Positions 8,338-16,520 of a DNA stretch of 64,000 nt are shown here, piece after piece (the first letter of the stretch is position 1; every line of letters begins with the position of its first letter). The notes beneath the pieces are model-generated. The model did not search any database. It saw only the letters and a program-made list of their open reading frames with translations, and was not told the DNA's origin. The stretch is from Frigidibacter sp. RF13 (lineage in GTDB: Bacteria > Pseudomonadota > Alphaproteobacteria > Rhodobacterales > Rhodobacteraceae), in assembly GCF_026626305.1 (NCBI RefSeq), contig NZ_JAPNUE010000006.1, positions 62,001 to 126,000 on the forward strand. Reading direction: 5' to 3'. The position numbers were made by a program, and so were the translations under genes.

Positions 8338-9191
8338 GCGGCAATCCTCGCGGGTGTGGACAGAAGCAGCATGGTCATTTCGCCCGTGGGTTCGAACCCG
8401 ATGGCGCGGTAGGCGCGCGCAGCGCCCTCGCTTGCGGCGAACAGCACCGCGCGGCGAATGCCCCGCCCGTGCAGCTCCTCAAGATGCAGCGCCACGGCGG
8501 CACGGGCAAAACCCCGACCCCGAAGCGCGGGCGGCGTATAGACACCGCCGATCTGGACGATCCTTTCAAGGGCAGCATTCACGCCCGTCATCGCCACGGG
8601 CGTTCCATCCTGTAGCAGCAAACGGTGACTGCCGCGTGCGACATACTCGTCGATATCCGCGGCCGCCGTTTCGTCGGCCTTCGCCGGGTCAAGTCCAAGA
8701 ATTTCAACATGATAGGCGCCCCGCCAGCCGATGAGGAGCGCACGATCCTTATGGCACAGGGGGGCTAGCGTCAGCCCGGTCCTGTCGGGCATCCGCAGCC
8801 GATTAAGGTCGAGCGCAAAACCCGGCTCATCAGTGAAACGCTGACGGGCGGCACGGTCGAACCCGAGACTCGCCGCCAGCGGATGCGCCCAGTCCTTGCG
8901 GCCGATCAGTCCCGAAACCGCTTCTCCGGCTAGCAGGGGCCGCAGTGCTGCGACATCCGCCGATGAGAGATCGGGGATCACCGGAAACAGCATGCCGGTC
9001 GCGCTATGCCCAAGAGCGCCCGTGATCGATTCTCCAACCCGGCGGATCAGGAACCGCGTGCGATAGCGCCCGGCCTCGCCCCTCTGCCCCGCCCGGAGGT
9101 TCGACAGGGGAAACATCGCCCAGTCGATGTACGCCTCAAGGAAAGAGGCGATCTTGCCGGAGTCATTCTGCCGGGCCGTACACCATGTCAC
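8334..9191 (-). CDS. GNAT family N-acetyltransferase
   Basis: A 285-aa protein. The C-terminal half holds the acetyl-CoA fold: IVQIGGVYTPPALRGRGFAR matches motif A (R/QxxGxG/A), and RRAVLFAASEGAARAYRAIGFEPTGEM matches motif B. The N-terminal half is a divergent GNAT-like or partner domain with VIPDLSS and LRPLLAGEAVSG. The substrate is unknown. I choose GTG 9191, which forms a GTGA overlap with the rsmE stop; a longer frame with ATG 9230 lies inside rsmE. Confidence 0.85.
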   Translation of the reverse strand: MTWCTARQNDSGKIASFLEAYIDWAMFPLSNLRAGQRGEAGRYRTRFLIRRVGESITGALGHSATGMLFPVIPDLSSADVAALRPLLAGEAVSGLIGRKDWAHPLAASLGFDRAARQRFTDEPGFALDLNRLRMPDRTGLTLAPLCHKDRALLIGWRGAYHVEILGLDPAKADETAAADIDEYVARGSHRLLLQDGTPVAMTGVNAALERIVQIGGVYTPPALRGRGFARAAVALHLEELHGRGIRRAVLFAASEGAARAYRAIGFEPTGEMTMLLLSTPARIAA

Positions 9192-9952
9192 GCCCAGTCC
9201 CCCCGCCAGTCGCCAACGTGCGCCTGCCAAAGCGTGAGGAAGGCAAGAGCCGCCGTTTCGGCACGGAGGATGCGCGGGCCGAGCGCGACCGGCGTTACGA
9301 AGGGCAGCGCGCGCAGGCGCTCGCGTTCCGCCGGTGAAAAGCCACCCTCGGGGCCGACCAGCAGGGCCGCAGGCCCCGGCGGCATACCCGCGAAAAGCGC
9401 CGCAGGCGACGATGAGCGGCCTGGACCCTCGCCGTCGGTGGTGGCCTCATCGGCCCAGAACAGACGGCGGGCGCGGTCCCAGCCCGCCAGCAGTTTCGAC
9501 AGGGGCTGCAGGTCGCCGACCTCGGGCAGCCACAGCGCTTCGCATTGCTCGGCTGCTTCGCGGACATGGGCCTCGGCCTTGTCTCGGCGCAGCCGCTCGG
9601 CATTGGTGAAATCGGTCTGTACCGGCAAGAGCCGCGCTGCACCCAGTTCCACGGCCTTTTCGACGATGAAATCGGTGCGCGCCTTCTTCACCGGCGCGAA
9701 CAGCAGCCAGACATCTGGCGGCGCGGCCTGCGCGCGCGTCCGCTCGACGCATTCGGCCGACCCGCCACGCTTGCCTGCTGGCGCGACCCGCGCCAGCCAT
9801 TCGCCGTCACGCCCGTTGAACAGCAGCACTTCCGCCCCGGGTGCGAGCCGCATCACCCCGAAAAGGTAATGCGCCTGCGCCTCGCTGAGCGGCACAGATT
9901 GCCCCACCCCGAGGCTCTGGTCTACACAGAGTCTGATCTTTGCACCTGCCAT
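9188..9952 (-). CDS. rsmE: 16S rRNA m3U1498 methyltransferase
   Basis: A 254-aa SPOUT-class methyltransferase that acts on U1498 of the small-subunit rRNA. It has an N-terminal PUA-like part (SEAQAHYLFGVMRLAPGAEV) and a C-terminal trefoil-knot domain with LLVGPEGGFSPAERERL and VALGPRILRAETAALAFL, the SAM-binding knot. The start is ATG 9952, giving MAGAKIRLCVDQ; upstream codons lack family-like sequence. It is divergent from ubiA with only 12 bp between the two start codons. Confidence 0.96.
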   Translation of the reverse strand: MAGAKIRLCVDQSLGVGQSVPLSEAQAHYLFGVMRLAPGAEVLLFNGRDGEWLARVAPAGKRGGSAECVERTRAQAAPPDVWLLFAPVKKARTDFIVEKAVELGAARLLPVQTDFTNAERLRRDKAEAHVREAAEQCEALWLPEVGDLQPLSKLLAGWDRARRLFWADEATTDGEGPGRSSSPAALFAGMPPGPAALLVGPEGGFSPAERERLRALPFVTPVALGPRILRAETAALAFLTLWQAHVGDWRGDWA

Positions 9953-9964
9953 GAGGCCGAACTT

Positions 9965-10939
9965 ATGTCCCCGACCGATCCTTTGCCAGAGGGCGCGCAA
10001 CCGGCGGGAAGTGTCGCTGACGCGGTGCGCGGCAACTGGGTCGACCGTTGGGCGCCCGAACCGGCGCGGCCCTACCTGCGGCTCTCGCGCGCCGACCGGC
10101 CGATCGGAACATGGCTTCTCCTTCTGCCTTGCTGGTGGGGCGTCGCGCTGGCTGCGCTTAGCGACGGTTGGCGCCTCTGGGATCTGTGGATCGCAGGCGG
10201 TTGTGCTGTCGGTGCCTGGTTAATGCGAGGCGCGGGCTGTACCTGGAACGACATCACCGACCGTGAGTTCGACGCCTCGGTCGCGCGCACCCGATCCCGC
10301 CCGATCCCCTCGGGGCAGGTGAGCGTGAAACAGGCACTTGTCTGGATGTTTGCGCAGATGGCTTTCGCGGGTCTGGTCGTGCTGACCTACAATTGGGCGA
10401 CGATCCTCCTCGCCGTTTCCTCGCTCGGCCTCGTTGCCATCTATCCCTATGCCAAGCGCTTTACCTGGTGGCCGCAACTCTTCCTCGGCCTCGCCTTCAA
10501 CTGGGGCGTGATCGTAGCCTTCGCCGCCCATGCGGGATGGCCTGGCGCTTCTGCGTTGCTTCTCTATGCCGCCGGAATCGCCTGGACGCTCTTCTACGAC
10601 ACGATCTATGCCCATCAGGACAAGGAGGATGACGTGCTGATCGGGGTGAAGTCCACCGCGCGGCTCTTCGGCGCCGCGACCGGGCGTTGGCTGGCGTTCT
10701 TCCTCGTGCTGACCGTCCTTCTGATGAGCGCCTCGGTTCTCATGGCTCTGTTGCCTCAGGAAAAGCCGCTGAAACTCGTCCTAGCGCTCATCGCTCCATG
10801 GGCGATGGGCTGGCACCTCTTTTGGCAGATGAATCGGCTCGACATTTCGGATCCAGACAATTGCATGCGCATCTTCCGCTCCAACCGCGACGCGGGCCTC
10901 GTCGCTGCGCTGTTTCTTGCCATTGCGGCCTTCCTTTGA
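9965..10939 (+). CDS. ubiA: 4-hydroxybenzoate polyprenyltransferase
   Basis: A 324-aa inner-membrane enzyme that prenylates 4-hydroxybenzoate for ubiquinone. Both aspartate-rich motifs are present: NDITDREFDASVARTRSRP, and DTIYAHQDKEDDVLIGVKST about 120 residues later. The rest is hydrophobic, with about nine helices. The N-terminal 40 residues are a soluble extension. ATG 9965 follows a short AGG-type ribosome site and lies 12 bp from the rsmE start. Confidence 0.96.
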   Translation: MSPTDPLPEGAQPAGSVADAVRGNWVDRWAPEPARPYLRLSRADRPIGTWLLLLPCWWGVALAALSDGWRLWDLWIAGGCAVGAWLMRGAGCTWNDITDREFDASVARTRSRPIPSGQVSVKQALVWMFAQMAFAGLVVLTYNWATILLAVSSLGLVAIYPYAKRFTWWPQLFLGLAFNWGVIVAFAAHAGWPGASALLLYAAGIAWTLFYDTIYAHQDKEDDVLIGVKSTARLFGAATGRWLAFFLVLTVLLMSASVLMALLPQEKPLKLVLALIAPWAMGWHLFWQMNRLDISDPDNCMRIFRSNRDAGLVAALFLAIAAFL

Positions 10940-10982
10940 TTGATCCGGGCCGCGCGCGCCCCTAAAGGAGGTGGCGAGAGTG

Positions 10983-12947
10983 ATGCAGGTGCGCCGCGTG
11001 AAGATCCGCCTTCCCCAGACCTTTCCAGCCCAGGCGATCGGCCCCAGCGTCTTTGCCGTGGCAGCGCTTCTGTGCTTCCTGCTCTCGATCTGGACGGTCG
11101 ATGCGATCGAGCGGTTCTCAAGGCTTGGTGTGCGGCGCGTTGTGCATGAGGCGGGCCTCTCCTGGGTGAATGTCGATGCCGACGGGTTGCAGCTGATTCT
11201 CTCCGGCACCGCGCCGACCGAGGCGCTGAGGTTCCGCGCCCTGTCGGTCGCGGGCGAGACCGTCGATTCGTCTCGGCTGGTCGATTCGATGACGGTGGCG
11301 GCGCAAGCGGAACTGGCCGCGCCCGAATTCAATATCGAAATACTCCGCAATGACGACGGACTCTCGCTGATTGGGCTGGCGCCCGCGACGCTCGCGCGTG
11401 ACGGGCTCGTCGCCGATCTCGGTGCGCTGGCGGGTGAGGGAGAAGTTACCGACATGCTGGAGACCGCGGATCATCCGGTGCCTGAAGGATGGGATTCTGC
11501 CTTGCGCTTTGCGCTCGATGCCTTGAAATCGCTGCCGCGCTCGAAGATATCGGTCACGCCCGGCAAGGTTGCGGTAACCGCGATCGGCGACAGCGCCGAA
11601 GAGAAGCGCCAGATCGAAAGCCGCTTGCGCAAGGCGGCCCCGTCCGGTCTTGCGCTTGCGCTGTCAATCTCTGCGCCGCGTCCGGTGATCGCGCCCTTCA
11701 CCCTGCGCTTCCTGATTGAGGACGGCCAGGCACGCTTCGATGCCTGCTCTGCCGACAATGACAAGTCGCGCCGCCGAATCCTTCAGGCGGCCCTCGACGC
11801 CGGCGCGAAGCGCACCGAAGGCTGCACCATCGGCCTCGGCATGCCGACACCTGATTGGGACGATGCGGTGATCCAGGGGATCCGGGCGGTGAAGAAACTC
11901 GGCTCGGGCTCGATCACCTTTTCGGACACCAGTGTCGCGCTACTTGCCGGGCCAGAGGTACCGCAGTCGACGTTCGATTCGGTGACGGGCGATCTGGAAT
12001 CGAACCTGCCGCGGGTCTTCACCCTGACTGCTGCGCAGACCGCGGCACCCGTGGCGGGCGAGGTCGGGGTCGAGTTTTCAGCGGTGCTCGACGACGAGGG
12101 CAAGGTTGCACTGGAAGGGAGGCTTCGCGACGAACTGTCGAGGGATGCGGTCGAAAGCTATGCCCGCAGCCGGTTCGGGGCGGCCAATGTCTATGGCGCG
12201 GCGCGGATCGACCCCGATCTGCCGGCAGGCTGGCCGGAGCGGGTGCTCGTCTCGCTTGAGGCTCTGGCCGAACTGCATGACGGCAAGGTCGTGGTGCAGG
12301 AGGGCGATATCGCCATTGAGGGTCGCACCGGCGACAAGGATGCCTCTGGCCGGGTCTCGCGGCTTCTGTCCTCTAAACTCGGGGCGACGGGGCGCTACCG
12401 GATCGCGGTCCGCTACGATGATGGCCTCGACCCCACCGCAGGCCTGCCGACCGATCAGGAATGCGTGGACCGTGTGAATTCGATCCTTGCCGAGAAGCAG
12501 ATCGTCTTCGAACCGGGCTCCGCGACCATCGTTCCCGGGGCCAAGCCGACCCTCGATCGCGTCGCAGATGCCATGAAGGACTGTGCGGATTACCCCATCG
12601 AAGTCGGCGGCCATACCGACAGCCAGGGGCGCGAAGAGATGAACATGGCGCTCTCAGAGCAGCGTGCGCGCGCCGTGATCGTTGCGCTTCAGGCGCGGCG
12701 CATCCTGACGGGCAATCTGACGCCGCAGGGCTATGGGGAAACCCAGCCGGTCATGGCCAACGATACCGAGGAAAACCGCGAGAAGAACCGGCGGATCGAG
12801 TTCCGCCTTCTGACACCCGCGCTAGACGAACTTGCGGCGGAAGAGGGCTCGGCTGAGGGCGAGGCGGCAATTGTCGTGCAATCGCCTGATGACAAGACCC
12901 TCCGCCCGAAGAAACGGCCCGACACAATCGGCAAGCAGGAGCCCTGA
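10983..12947 (+). CDS. OmpA-family envelope protein with BON-like repeats
   Basis: A protein of about 655 aa. One N-terminal membrane helix (about residues 20-40) anchors a long periplasmic region made of several BON-like units; recurring phrases are DGLQLILSGTAPTEALRFRA, KVALEGRLRDELSRDAVESY and GDIAIEGRTGDKDASGRVSR. The C-terminal 110 residues are an OmpA peptidoglycan-binding domain with GHTDSQGREEMNMALSEQRA and RRIEFRLL. It probably links the inner membrane to the wall. A strong AAGGAGGT at 10964-10971 decides the start: ATG 10983 or GTG 10980. It opens an operon running to 15101. Confidence 0.9.
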   Translation: MQVRRVKIRLPQTFPAQAIGPSVFAVAALLCFLLSIWTVDAIERFSRLGVRRVVHEAGLSWVNVDADGLQLILSGTAPTEALRFRALSVAGETVDSSRLVDSMTVAAQAELAAPEFNIEILRNDDGLSLIGLAPATLARDGLVADLGALAGEGEVTDMLETADHPVPEGWDSALRFALDALKSLPRSKISVTPGKVAVTAIGDSAEEKRQIESRLRKAAPSGLALALSISAPRPVIAPFTLRFLIEDGQARFDACSADNDKSRRRILQAALDAGAKRTEGCTIGLGMPTPDWDDAVIQGIRAVKKLGSGSITFSDTSVALLAGPEVPQSTFDSVTGDLESNLPRVFTLTAAQTAAPVAGEVGVEFSAVLDDEGKVALEGRLRDELSRDAVESYARSRFGAANVYGAARIDPDLPAGWPERVLVSLEALAELHDGKVVVQEGDIAIEGRTGDKDASGRVSRLLSSKLGATGRYRIAVRYDDGLDPTAGLPTDQECVDRVNSILAEKQIVFEPGSATIVPGAKPTLDRVADAMKDCADYPIEVGGHTDSQGREEMNMALSEQRARAVIVALQARRILTGNLTPQGYGETQPVMANDTEENREKNRRIEFRLLTPALDELAAEEGSAEGEAAIVVQSPDDKTLRPKKRPDTIGKQEP

Positions 12948-12954
12948 GAGACAC

Positions 12955-13284
12955 ATGGGACGCACCGAATTCATCATCGCGATGAGCATCGTTCTCTTCA
13001 TCGCCTTCGGGCTCGGCTGGTTCGCCTCTTGGCTTGTCCATCGCCTGACGCGGGTTACCCAGGCCGAGATCAGCGATCTCGATTCGATGGCGCGCAGCCT
13101 GCACGACGCCGAAGAGGCGCGCGACGAGGCGATCACCTATTTCCAGCAGCGCGAACGCGACCTGACCAACCAGCTGTCGCAGACCGAGGCGGAACTGCGA
13201 GCGGCGATGGATGGCTTGCGTGATGCCCGCGCCGAAGGCGAGGAACTGCGCGCCTATATCGAGCGGATGAACGCGCGTGGATGA
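12955..13284 (+). CDS. membrane-anchored coiled-coil protein
   Basis: A 109-aa protein with a single N-terminal helix (FIIAMSIVLFIAFGLGWFAS) and then a charged heptad-like coiled coil rich in Glu, Ala, Arg and Gln (DAEEARDEAITYFQQ; AELRAAMDGLRDARAEGEEL). No named domain. It lies 7 bp after the OmpA-like gene and its stop overlaps the next start (ATGA), so it is likely part of the same envelope complex. Start ATG 12955. Confidence 0.8.
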   Translation: MGRTEFIIAMSIVLFIAFGLGWFASWLVHRLTRVTQAEISDLDSMARSLHDAEEARDEAITYFQQRERDLTNQLSQTEAELRAAMDGLRDARAEGEELRAYIERMNARG

Positions 13285-14006
13285 GCAGGCCCGTACGCCC
13301 GGGGCTGGCTGAGGGCGCCCGGCGCCTGCGCCTGACCTGCGTCGCGCTGTGCCTCGTGCTTGCACTCGCCGCACTGATCCTGATTGTCGGCACGACCCCC
13401 GCCATCCGCGCGTTCGCCCTCGGGCTGGCGTTACCGGGCGCCGGTTTCTGGCGGCGGTGGTCTTCTGGTTCGGGGCAGGCAACGCGCTGGCGCCGCCGCT
13501 GGTCTGGCTCGCAAGCGCCCTCACGGCGGCCGGGACCGCCCCGGCGCTGGTCCATGCGCCGCCGCTCTGGCTTTCTGTGCTGCGCTTCCTTGTTTGCCCA
13601 GCTGGAGGCGGAATGCCCGGCGGTGGACGGCCAGAGTTGGCACCGGCCACGCGCTTCGGTCTTCGCGCATTTCAGCGAACTCATGGCGCGGCTCAATCCG
13701 GGCGGCGGCTACCGCGCGCTTTTCACCGACGGAGGATTGCCAGCCGGGCCGCGCCTCGACCTTGCCGCACACGGCCAGATCATTGTCACCGAGGCCCGTA
13801 TCGAAGGGCGAGGCCTGCGCCTCTCGCTTTCCCCAGGGCGGGCGCCCGTCCGCGTCGACCTGCCGTTCTCAGGTTTCCACCCCGGCGCCCGGCTGCGCTG
13901 GACGGGCGCAACCGAAGGCGGCGCGCAGGCAGGTCTTGATGGGTGCTTCCGTCTGCCGCTTGAGATCGGGGAACCGATTGCCCTGACGTTGGAGGAAGGT
14001 GCGTGA
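13281..14006 (+). CDS. membrane protein gene with two compensating frameshifts
   Basis: A frame of 241 codons from ATG 13281 (ATGA overlap) to 14006. The first 55 residues (one helix, then ALPGAGF) and the last 140 (FAQLEAE to ALTLEEGA) look like normal protein. Residues between them read as an Arg/Trp/Pro/Ser-rich stretch unlike either flank. Reading that segment in the -1 frame gives a membrane-like sequence (FLAAVVFWFGAGNALAPPLV, then WLASALTAAGTAPALVHAPP). The simplest explanation is loss of one C near 13447 and gain of one T near 13590, which keeps the frame open but scrambles about 48 residues. The conserved family is unnamed. The gene may be impaired. Confidence 0.7.
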   Translation: MSRPVRPGLAEGARRLRLTCVALCLVLALAALILIVGTTPAIRAFALGLALPGAGFWRRWSSGSGQATRWRRRWSGSQAPSRRPGPPRRWSMRRRSGFLCCASLFAQLEAECPAVDGQSWHRPRASVFAHFSELMARLNPGGGYRALFTDGGLPAGPRLDLAAHGQIIVTEARIEGRGLRLSLSPGRAPVRVDLPFSGFHPGARLRWTGATEGGAQAGLDGCFRLPLEIGEPIALTLEEGA

Positions 14007-14119
14007 TCTGCTGCGTCGCCCTTGCCGCCCTGATCGCCGCGCCGCTCGGCTGGCTGAGCGGGCGTGCAACCCGCGCCGCGCGGGCTGTCGGCTGGCGGGC
14101 AGAGGAGCGGCCCTTATGA
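14003..14119 (+). CDS. 38-aa mini-protein, coupled at both ends
   Basis: A frame too short for routine gene calls. GTG 14003 overlaps the preceding stop (GTGA) and its TGA at 14117-14119 overlaps the next ATG (ATGA). GGAGG at 13991-13995 sits 7 bp before the GTG, an ideal ribosome site. The product starts MICCVALAALIAAPLGWLSG, a short hydrophobic segment, followed by a basic tail (RATRAARAVGWRAEERPL). It is probably a tiny membrane protein translated between the upstream membrane protein and diacylglycerol kinase. Function unknown. Confidence 0.6.
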   Translation: MICCVALAALIAAPLGWLSGRATRAARAVGWRAEERPL

Positions 14120-14478
14120 CCGGCTTTTTGCGGGATCGGCTCAGAAGCGTCGGCTTCGCGCTTGCCGGCCTCGCCTTCGTGCTCAGGACCCAGCACAACG
14201 CTTGGGTTCACCTTATGGCGGCGGCGGTCGTCGTGATCCTTGGGTTTTTTGTCGGGCTCGATCGCGCGGACTGGCTTTGGATCGTGACGGCGATCGCGCT
14301 CGTCTGGTTCGCGGAAGTGATGAACACCGGCTTCGAATATCTCTGCGACGTGGTGCAACCCGGATTTTCGGACGTGGTTCGGAAGGCAAAGGACATCGCG
14401 GCAGGCGCGGTTCTGATCACGTCGGTGTATGCGGTTATCGTCGCGGCGTTGACCTTTGGCCCGCATCTCAGCGGATGA
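14116..14478 (+). CDS. dgkA: diacylglycerol kinase family protein
   Basis: A 120-aa integral membrane kinase of the DgkA/undecaprenol kinase family, which recycles lipid alcohols by phosphorylation. Features are an N-terminal amphipathic region with AGLAFVLRTQHNAWVHL, three helices, the catalytic EVMNTGFEYLCDVVQ (E-x-x-N-T) and KAKDIAAGAVLI. Length fits the family. GAGGAG at 14103-14108 is the ribosome site. Overlaps on both sides place it in a coupled operon. Confidence 0.93.
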   Translation: MTGFLRDRLRSVGFALAGLAFVLRTQHNAWVHLMAAAVVVILGFFVGLDRADWLWIVTAIALVWFAEVMNTGFEYLCDVVQPGFSDVVRKAKDIAAGAVLITSVYAVIVAALTFGPHLSG

Positions 14479-15101
14479 GCGGCGGGGCGGCACCCCGCCG
14501 TGCCCGCGCCCGGGCGGCGCTGCTGGCACAATTGCCCGCCGGGTCGGTCGGGGCCGAGATCGGCGTCTGGCAGGGCGACTTCAGCGCACAGATTCTCGAA
14601 AGGGTTCGCCCCGCGCTGCTGTTCCTCGTCGATCCCTGGCGGTTCCGGCCGGATCGCTGGATGCCGACCTTCGGGACGGGAATGCTCGTGAACAGCCGGG
14701 CCGAGGTTCTGGCCGCCGGCGGGCCGCAGCGGCACCTCGACCGGCTCCACGATCAGGTCGTCGGGCGTTTCGCCGCGCGGTCCGATGTGGTCATCGTCCG
14801 GGCCCCGGGTGCGGCCTTCTTCGCGCGCTGCCGCGCGCAGAGCCTGAGCCTCGACTGGGTCTATGTCGATGGCGATCATAGCTATGAGGGCGCTTTGGCA
14901 GACATCGCCGGGGCGTGGGAAACCGTACGGCCCGGCGGGTTGATCACCGGTGACGATCTCGGCTTTTCCGATCTCGCCGAGGGCGGGCGGAAAACGGTGA
15001 AGGCGGCGGTCGGAGATTTCCTAGCGATCCGGCCCAAGGCGCGGTCGGCATTCTTCCGCGAGGGCGGGCAGTGGGGGTTCGTTCGTACGGATGAACCTTA
15101 G
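14475..15101 (+). CDS. class I SAM-dependent methyltransferase-like protein
   Basis: A 208-aa protein of the Methyltransf_24 type. It has GAEIGVWQGDFSAQILERV (glycine-rich SAM loop), LFLVDPWRF, and later LDWVYVDGDHSYEGALADI, where Asp-Gly-Asp-His is the family hallmark, then PGGLITGDDLGF. The substrate is unknown; related proteins act in glycan or secondary-metabolite modification. ATG 14475 overlaps the dgkA stop. Last gene of the rightward operon. Confidence 0.85.
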   Translation: MSGGAAPRRARARAALLAQLPAGSVGAEIGVWQGDFSAQILERVRPALLFLVDPWRFRPDRWMPTFGTGMLVNSRAEVLAAGGPQRHLDRLHDQVVGRFAARSDVVIVRAPGAAFFARCRAQSLSLDWVYVDGDHSYEGALADIAGAWETVRPGGLITGDDLGFSDLAEGGRKTVKAAVGDFLAIRPKARSAFFREGGQWGFVRTDEP

Positions 15102-15158
15102 CCGCCGCAGGCCCGGGGGCGGCCCGACGAGAGCGCGAAGCGCTTCGAGGAGGTCGCC
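15102..15158. repeat. convergent junction with second CCTCCTCG...CTCGTCGG element
   Basis: Read on the minus strand, 15124-15163 gives a run with CCTCCTCG, CTTCGC and CTCGTCGG in the same order as at 1261-1288. It lies between the converging methyltransferase and moaE genes, and GCGAAGCGCTTCG adds internal symmetry. It may serve as a bidirectional terminator. Confidence 0.4.
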
Positions 15159-15605
15159 CTACCAGCGGGTCAGCGCCGCCTCATCCTCGTCCTTCGCGGC
15201 CACCCAGGCCGCGCCGTCCGCGCCATATTCCTTCTTCCAGAAAGGGGCGCGGGATTTCAGGTAATCCATCAGGAACTCGGCCGCTTCGAAGGCCGCCTGT
15301 CGGTGCCGCGAGGCGGTGGCGACCATCATGATCGGCTCGCCGGGTCTCAGGCTGCCGTGGCGGTGCAGGACAAGGCAGGCCGACAGCGGCCAGCGCCCGG
15401 CAGCCTCGCCAGCGATCTTATCGAGCGCGCTTTCGGTCATACCGGGATAATGCTCTATCTCCATCCGGGTTAGCCGCCCGCCATCGTCGCGAACCAAACC
15501 AAGGAAGGTGACAACCGCGCCCGCGCCCTCGGTACGCGCTGCGAAGGCCGCGCATTCGGCGCCATAATCGAACGGTTCGGCCTGAACGCGGATGTCGCGG
15601 ACCAT
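15159..15605 (-). CDS. moaE: molybdopterin synthase catalytic subunit
   Basis: A 148-aa MoaE protein, which with thiocarboxylated MoaD inserts the dithiolene sulfurs into precursor Z. Family signatures are GAVVTFLGLVRDDGGRLTRM, IEHYPGMTESALDKIA, HRHGSLRPGEPIMMVATAS, RHRQAAFEAAEFLMDYLKSR and PFWKKEY with the catalytic lysines. Ends shortly after GAAWVAAKDED. Starts 4 bp after moaD. Confidence 0.97.
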   Translation of the reverse strand: MVRDIRVQAEPFDYGAECAAFAARTEGAGAVVTFLGLVRDDGGRLTRMEIEHYPGMTESALDKIAGEAAGRWPLSACLVLHRHGSLRPGEPIMMVATASRHRQAAFEAAEFLMDYLKSRAPFWKKEYGADGAAWVAAKDEDEAALTRW

Positions 15606-15609
15606 CCTC

Positions 15610-15858
15610 TCAGCCCCCGGTCATCGGCGGGAAGAAGGCCACCTCTCGCACACCCGACAGCGGTGCGGTGAAATCGGCAAGCTCCTGATCCACTGCCACG
15701 CGCAGGGCCCGCAGGTCGGCGAAAGCCGCCTGATAGCGGTCCTCGCGAGCCTTCAGTTCCTCGATCAGATCCATCACTGTCTCGGCACGAGTTTCCACCC
15801 GCTCGCGCGGCAGGCCGATCCGTTCGCGGACCCAGGCGAAATAGAGAAGGTCGATCAT
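15610..15858 (-). CDS. moaD: molybdopterin synthase sulfur-carrier subunit
   Basis: An 82-aa ubiquitin-fold carrier ending in the obligatory Gly-Gly (PPMTGG), which is thiocarboxylated and donates sulfur to precursor Z. It begins MIDLLYFAWVRERIGLPRER, with AVDQELADFTAPLSGVREVAFFPP before the tail. The ATG at 15858 overlaps the pgsA stop (ATGA); moaE follows after 4 bp. Confidence 0.96.
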   Translation of the reverse strand: MIDLLYFAWVRERIGLPRERVETRAETVMDLIEELKAREDRYQAAFADLRALRVAVDQELADFTAPLSGVREVAFFPPMTGG

Positions 15859-16520
15859 TTATCGTCTTTCAGGAGCGGCATCGCCTTCCTGAAATAGTCC
15901 CATCCGGTCAGGAATGTAAGGACCGCAGCAAGCCAAAGAAGCACGATCCCGGCATCGTTGGCGACCGAGGCGCAGTCACGCCGCCCGCAGGCCCGGACCG
16001 GGTCGGCAATCCCCGCCGTCACGGCATCAGCATATTGTTCGGGCGTCATGCCCTTCATCGCCACACCGTTAAGATACTCAAGGCCGGTGCCGAGGAAGAG
16101 AACCGCGATCGCCACCATCTGGGTGGTGGTCTTCCATTTGGCGAGGTTGGTGACCTTCAGCGTCCCCGCCGCCGCGCCGAGATATTCCCGAAGGCCCGAG
16201 ACGAAGACCTCGCGGAAGAGGATCACGGTCGCGGGCAGGATCAGCCAGGGGTTCATGCCGTTGTAGCCCGTGAGGATCATGATCGCGATCACCACCATCG
16301 CCTTGTCGGCGATCGGGTCGAGCATGGCACCGAACTTCGACTCCTGCCGCCAGAGCCGCGCGAGATAGCCATCGAAATAATCGGTGATCGCGGCGCCGAC
16401 GAATAGCGTCAGCGCGAACCAGTCCGCCCAGGGCCGGTGGAAATAGAGAAACATCACCGCAACGCCCGGGGCGGCGAACAGGCGAAGCACGGTCAGGATA
16501 TTCGGGATGTTCCAGCTCAT
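15855..16520 (-). CDS. pgsA: CDP-diacylglycerol-glycerol-3-phosphate 3-phosphatidyltransferase
   Basis: A 221-aa membrane enzyme that makes phosphatidylglycerol phosphate. The CDP-alcohol phosphotransferase signature D-x2-D-G-x2-A-R-x8-G-x3-D-x3-D is complete (DYFDGYLAR...FGAMLDPIAD). Four to six helices. A polar insertion of about 45 residues (MTPEQYADAV to RRDCASVAND) precedes the last helix. First gene of the coupled pgsA-moaD-moaE run, with a long intergenic region upstream. Confidence 0.95.
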   Translation of the reverse strand: MSWNIPNILTVLRLFAAPGVAVMFLYFHRPWADWFALTLFVGAAITDYFDGYLARLWRQESKFGAMLDPIADKAMVVIAIMILTGYNGMNPWLILPATVILFREVFVSGLREYLGAAAGTLKVTNLAKWKTTTQMVAIAVLFLGTGLEYLNGVAMKGMTPEQYADAVTAGIADPVRACGRRDCASVANDAGIVLLWLAAVLTFLTGWDYFRKAMPLLKDDK

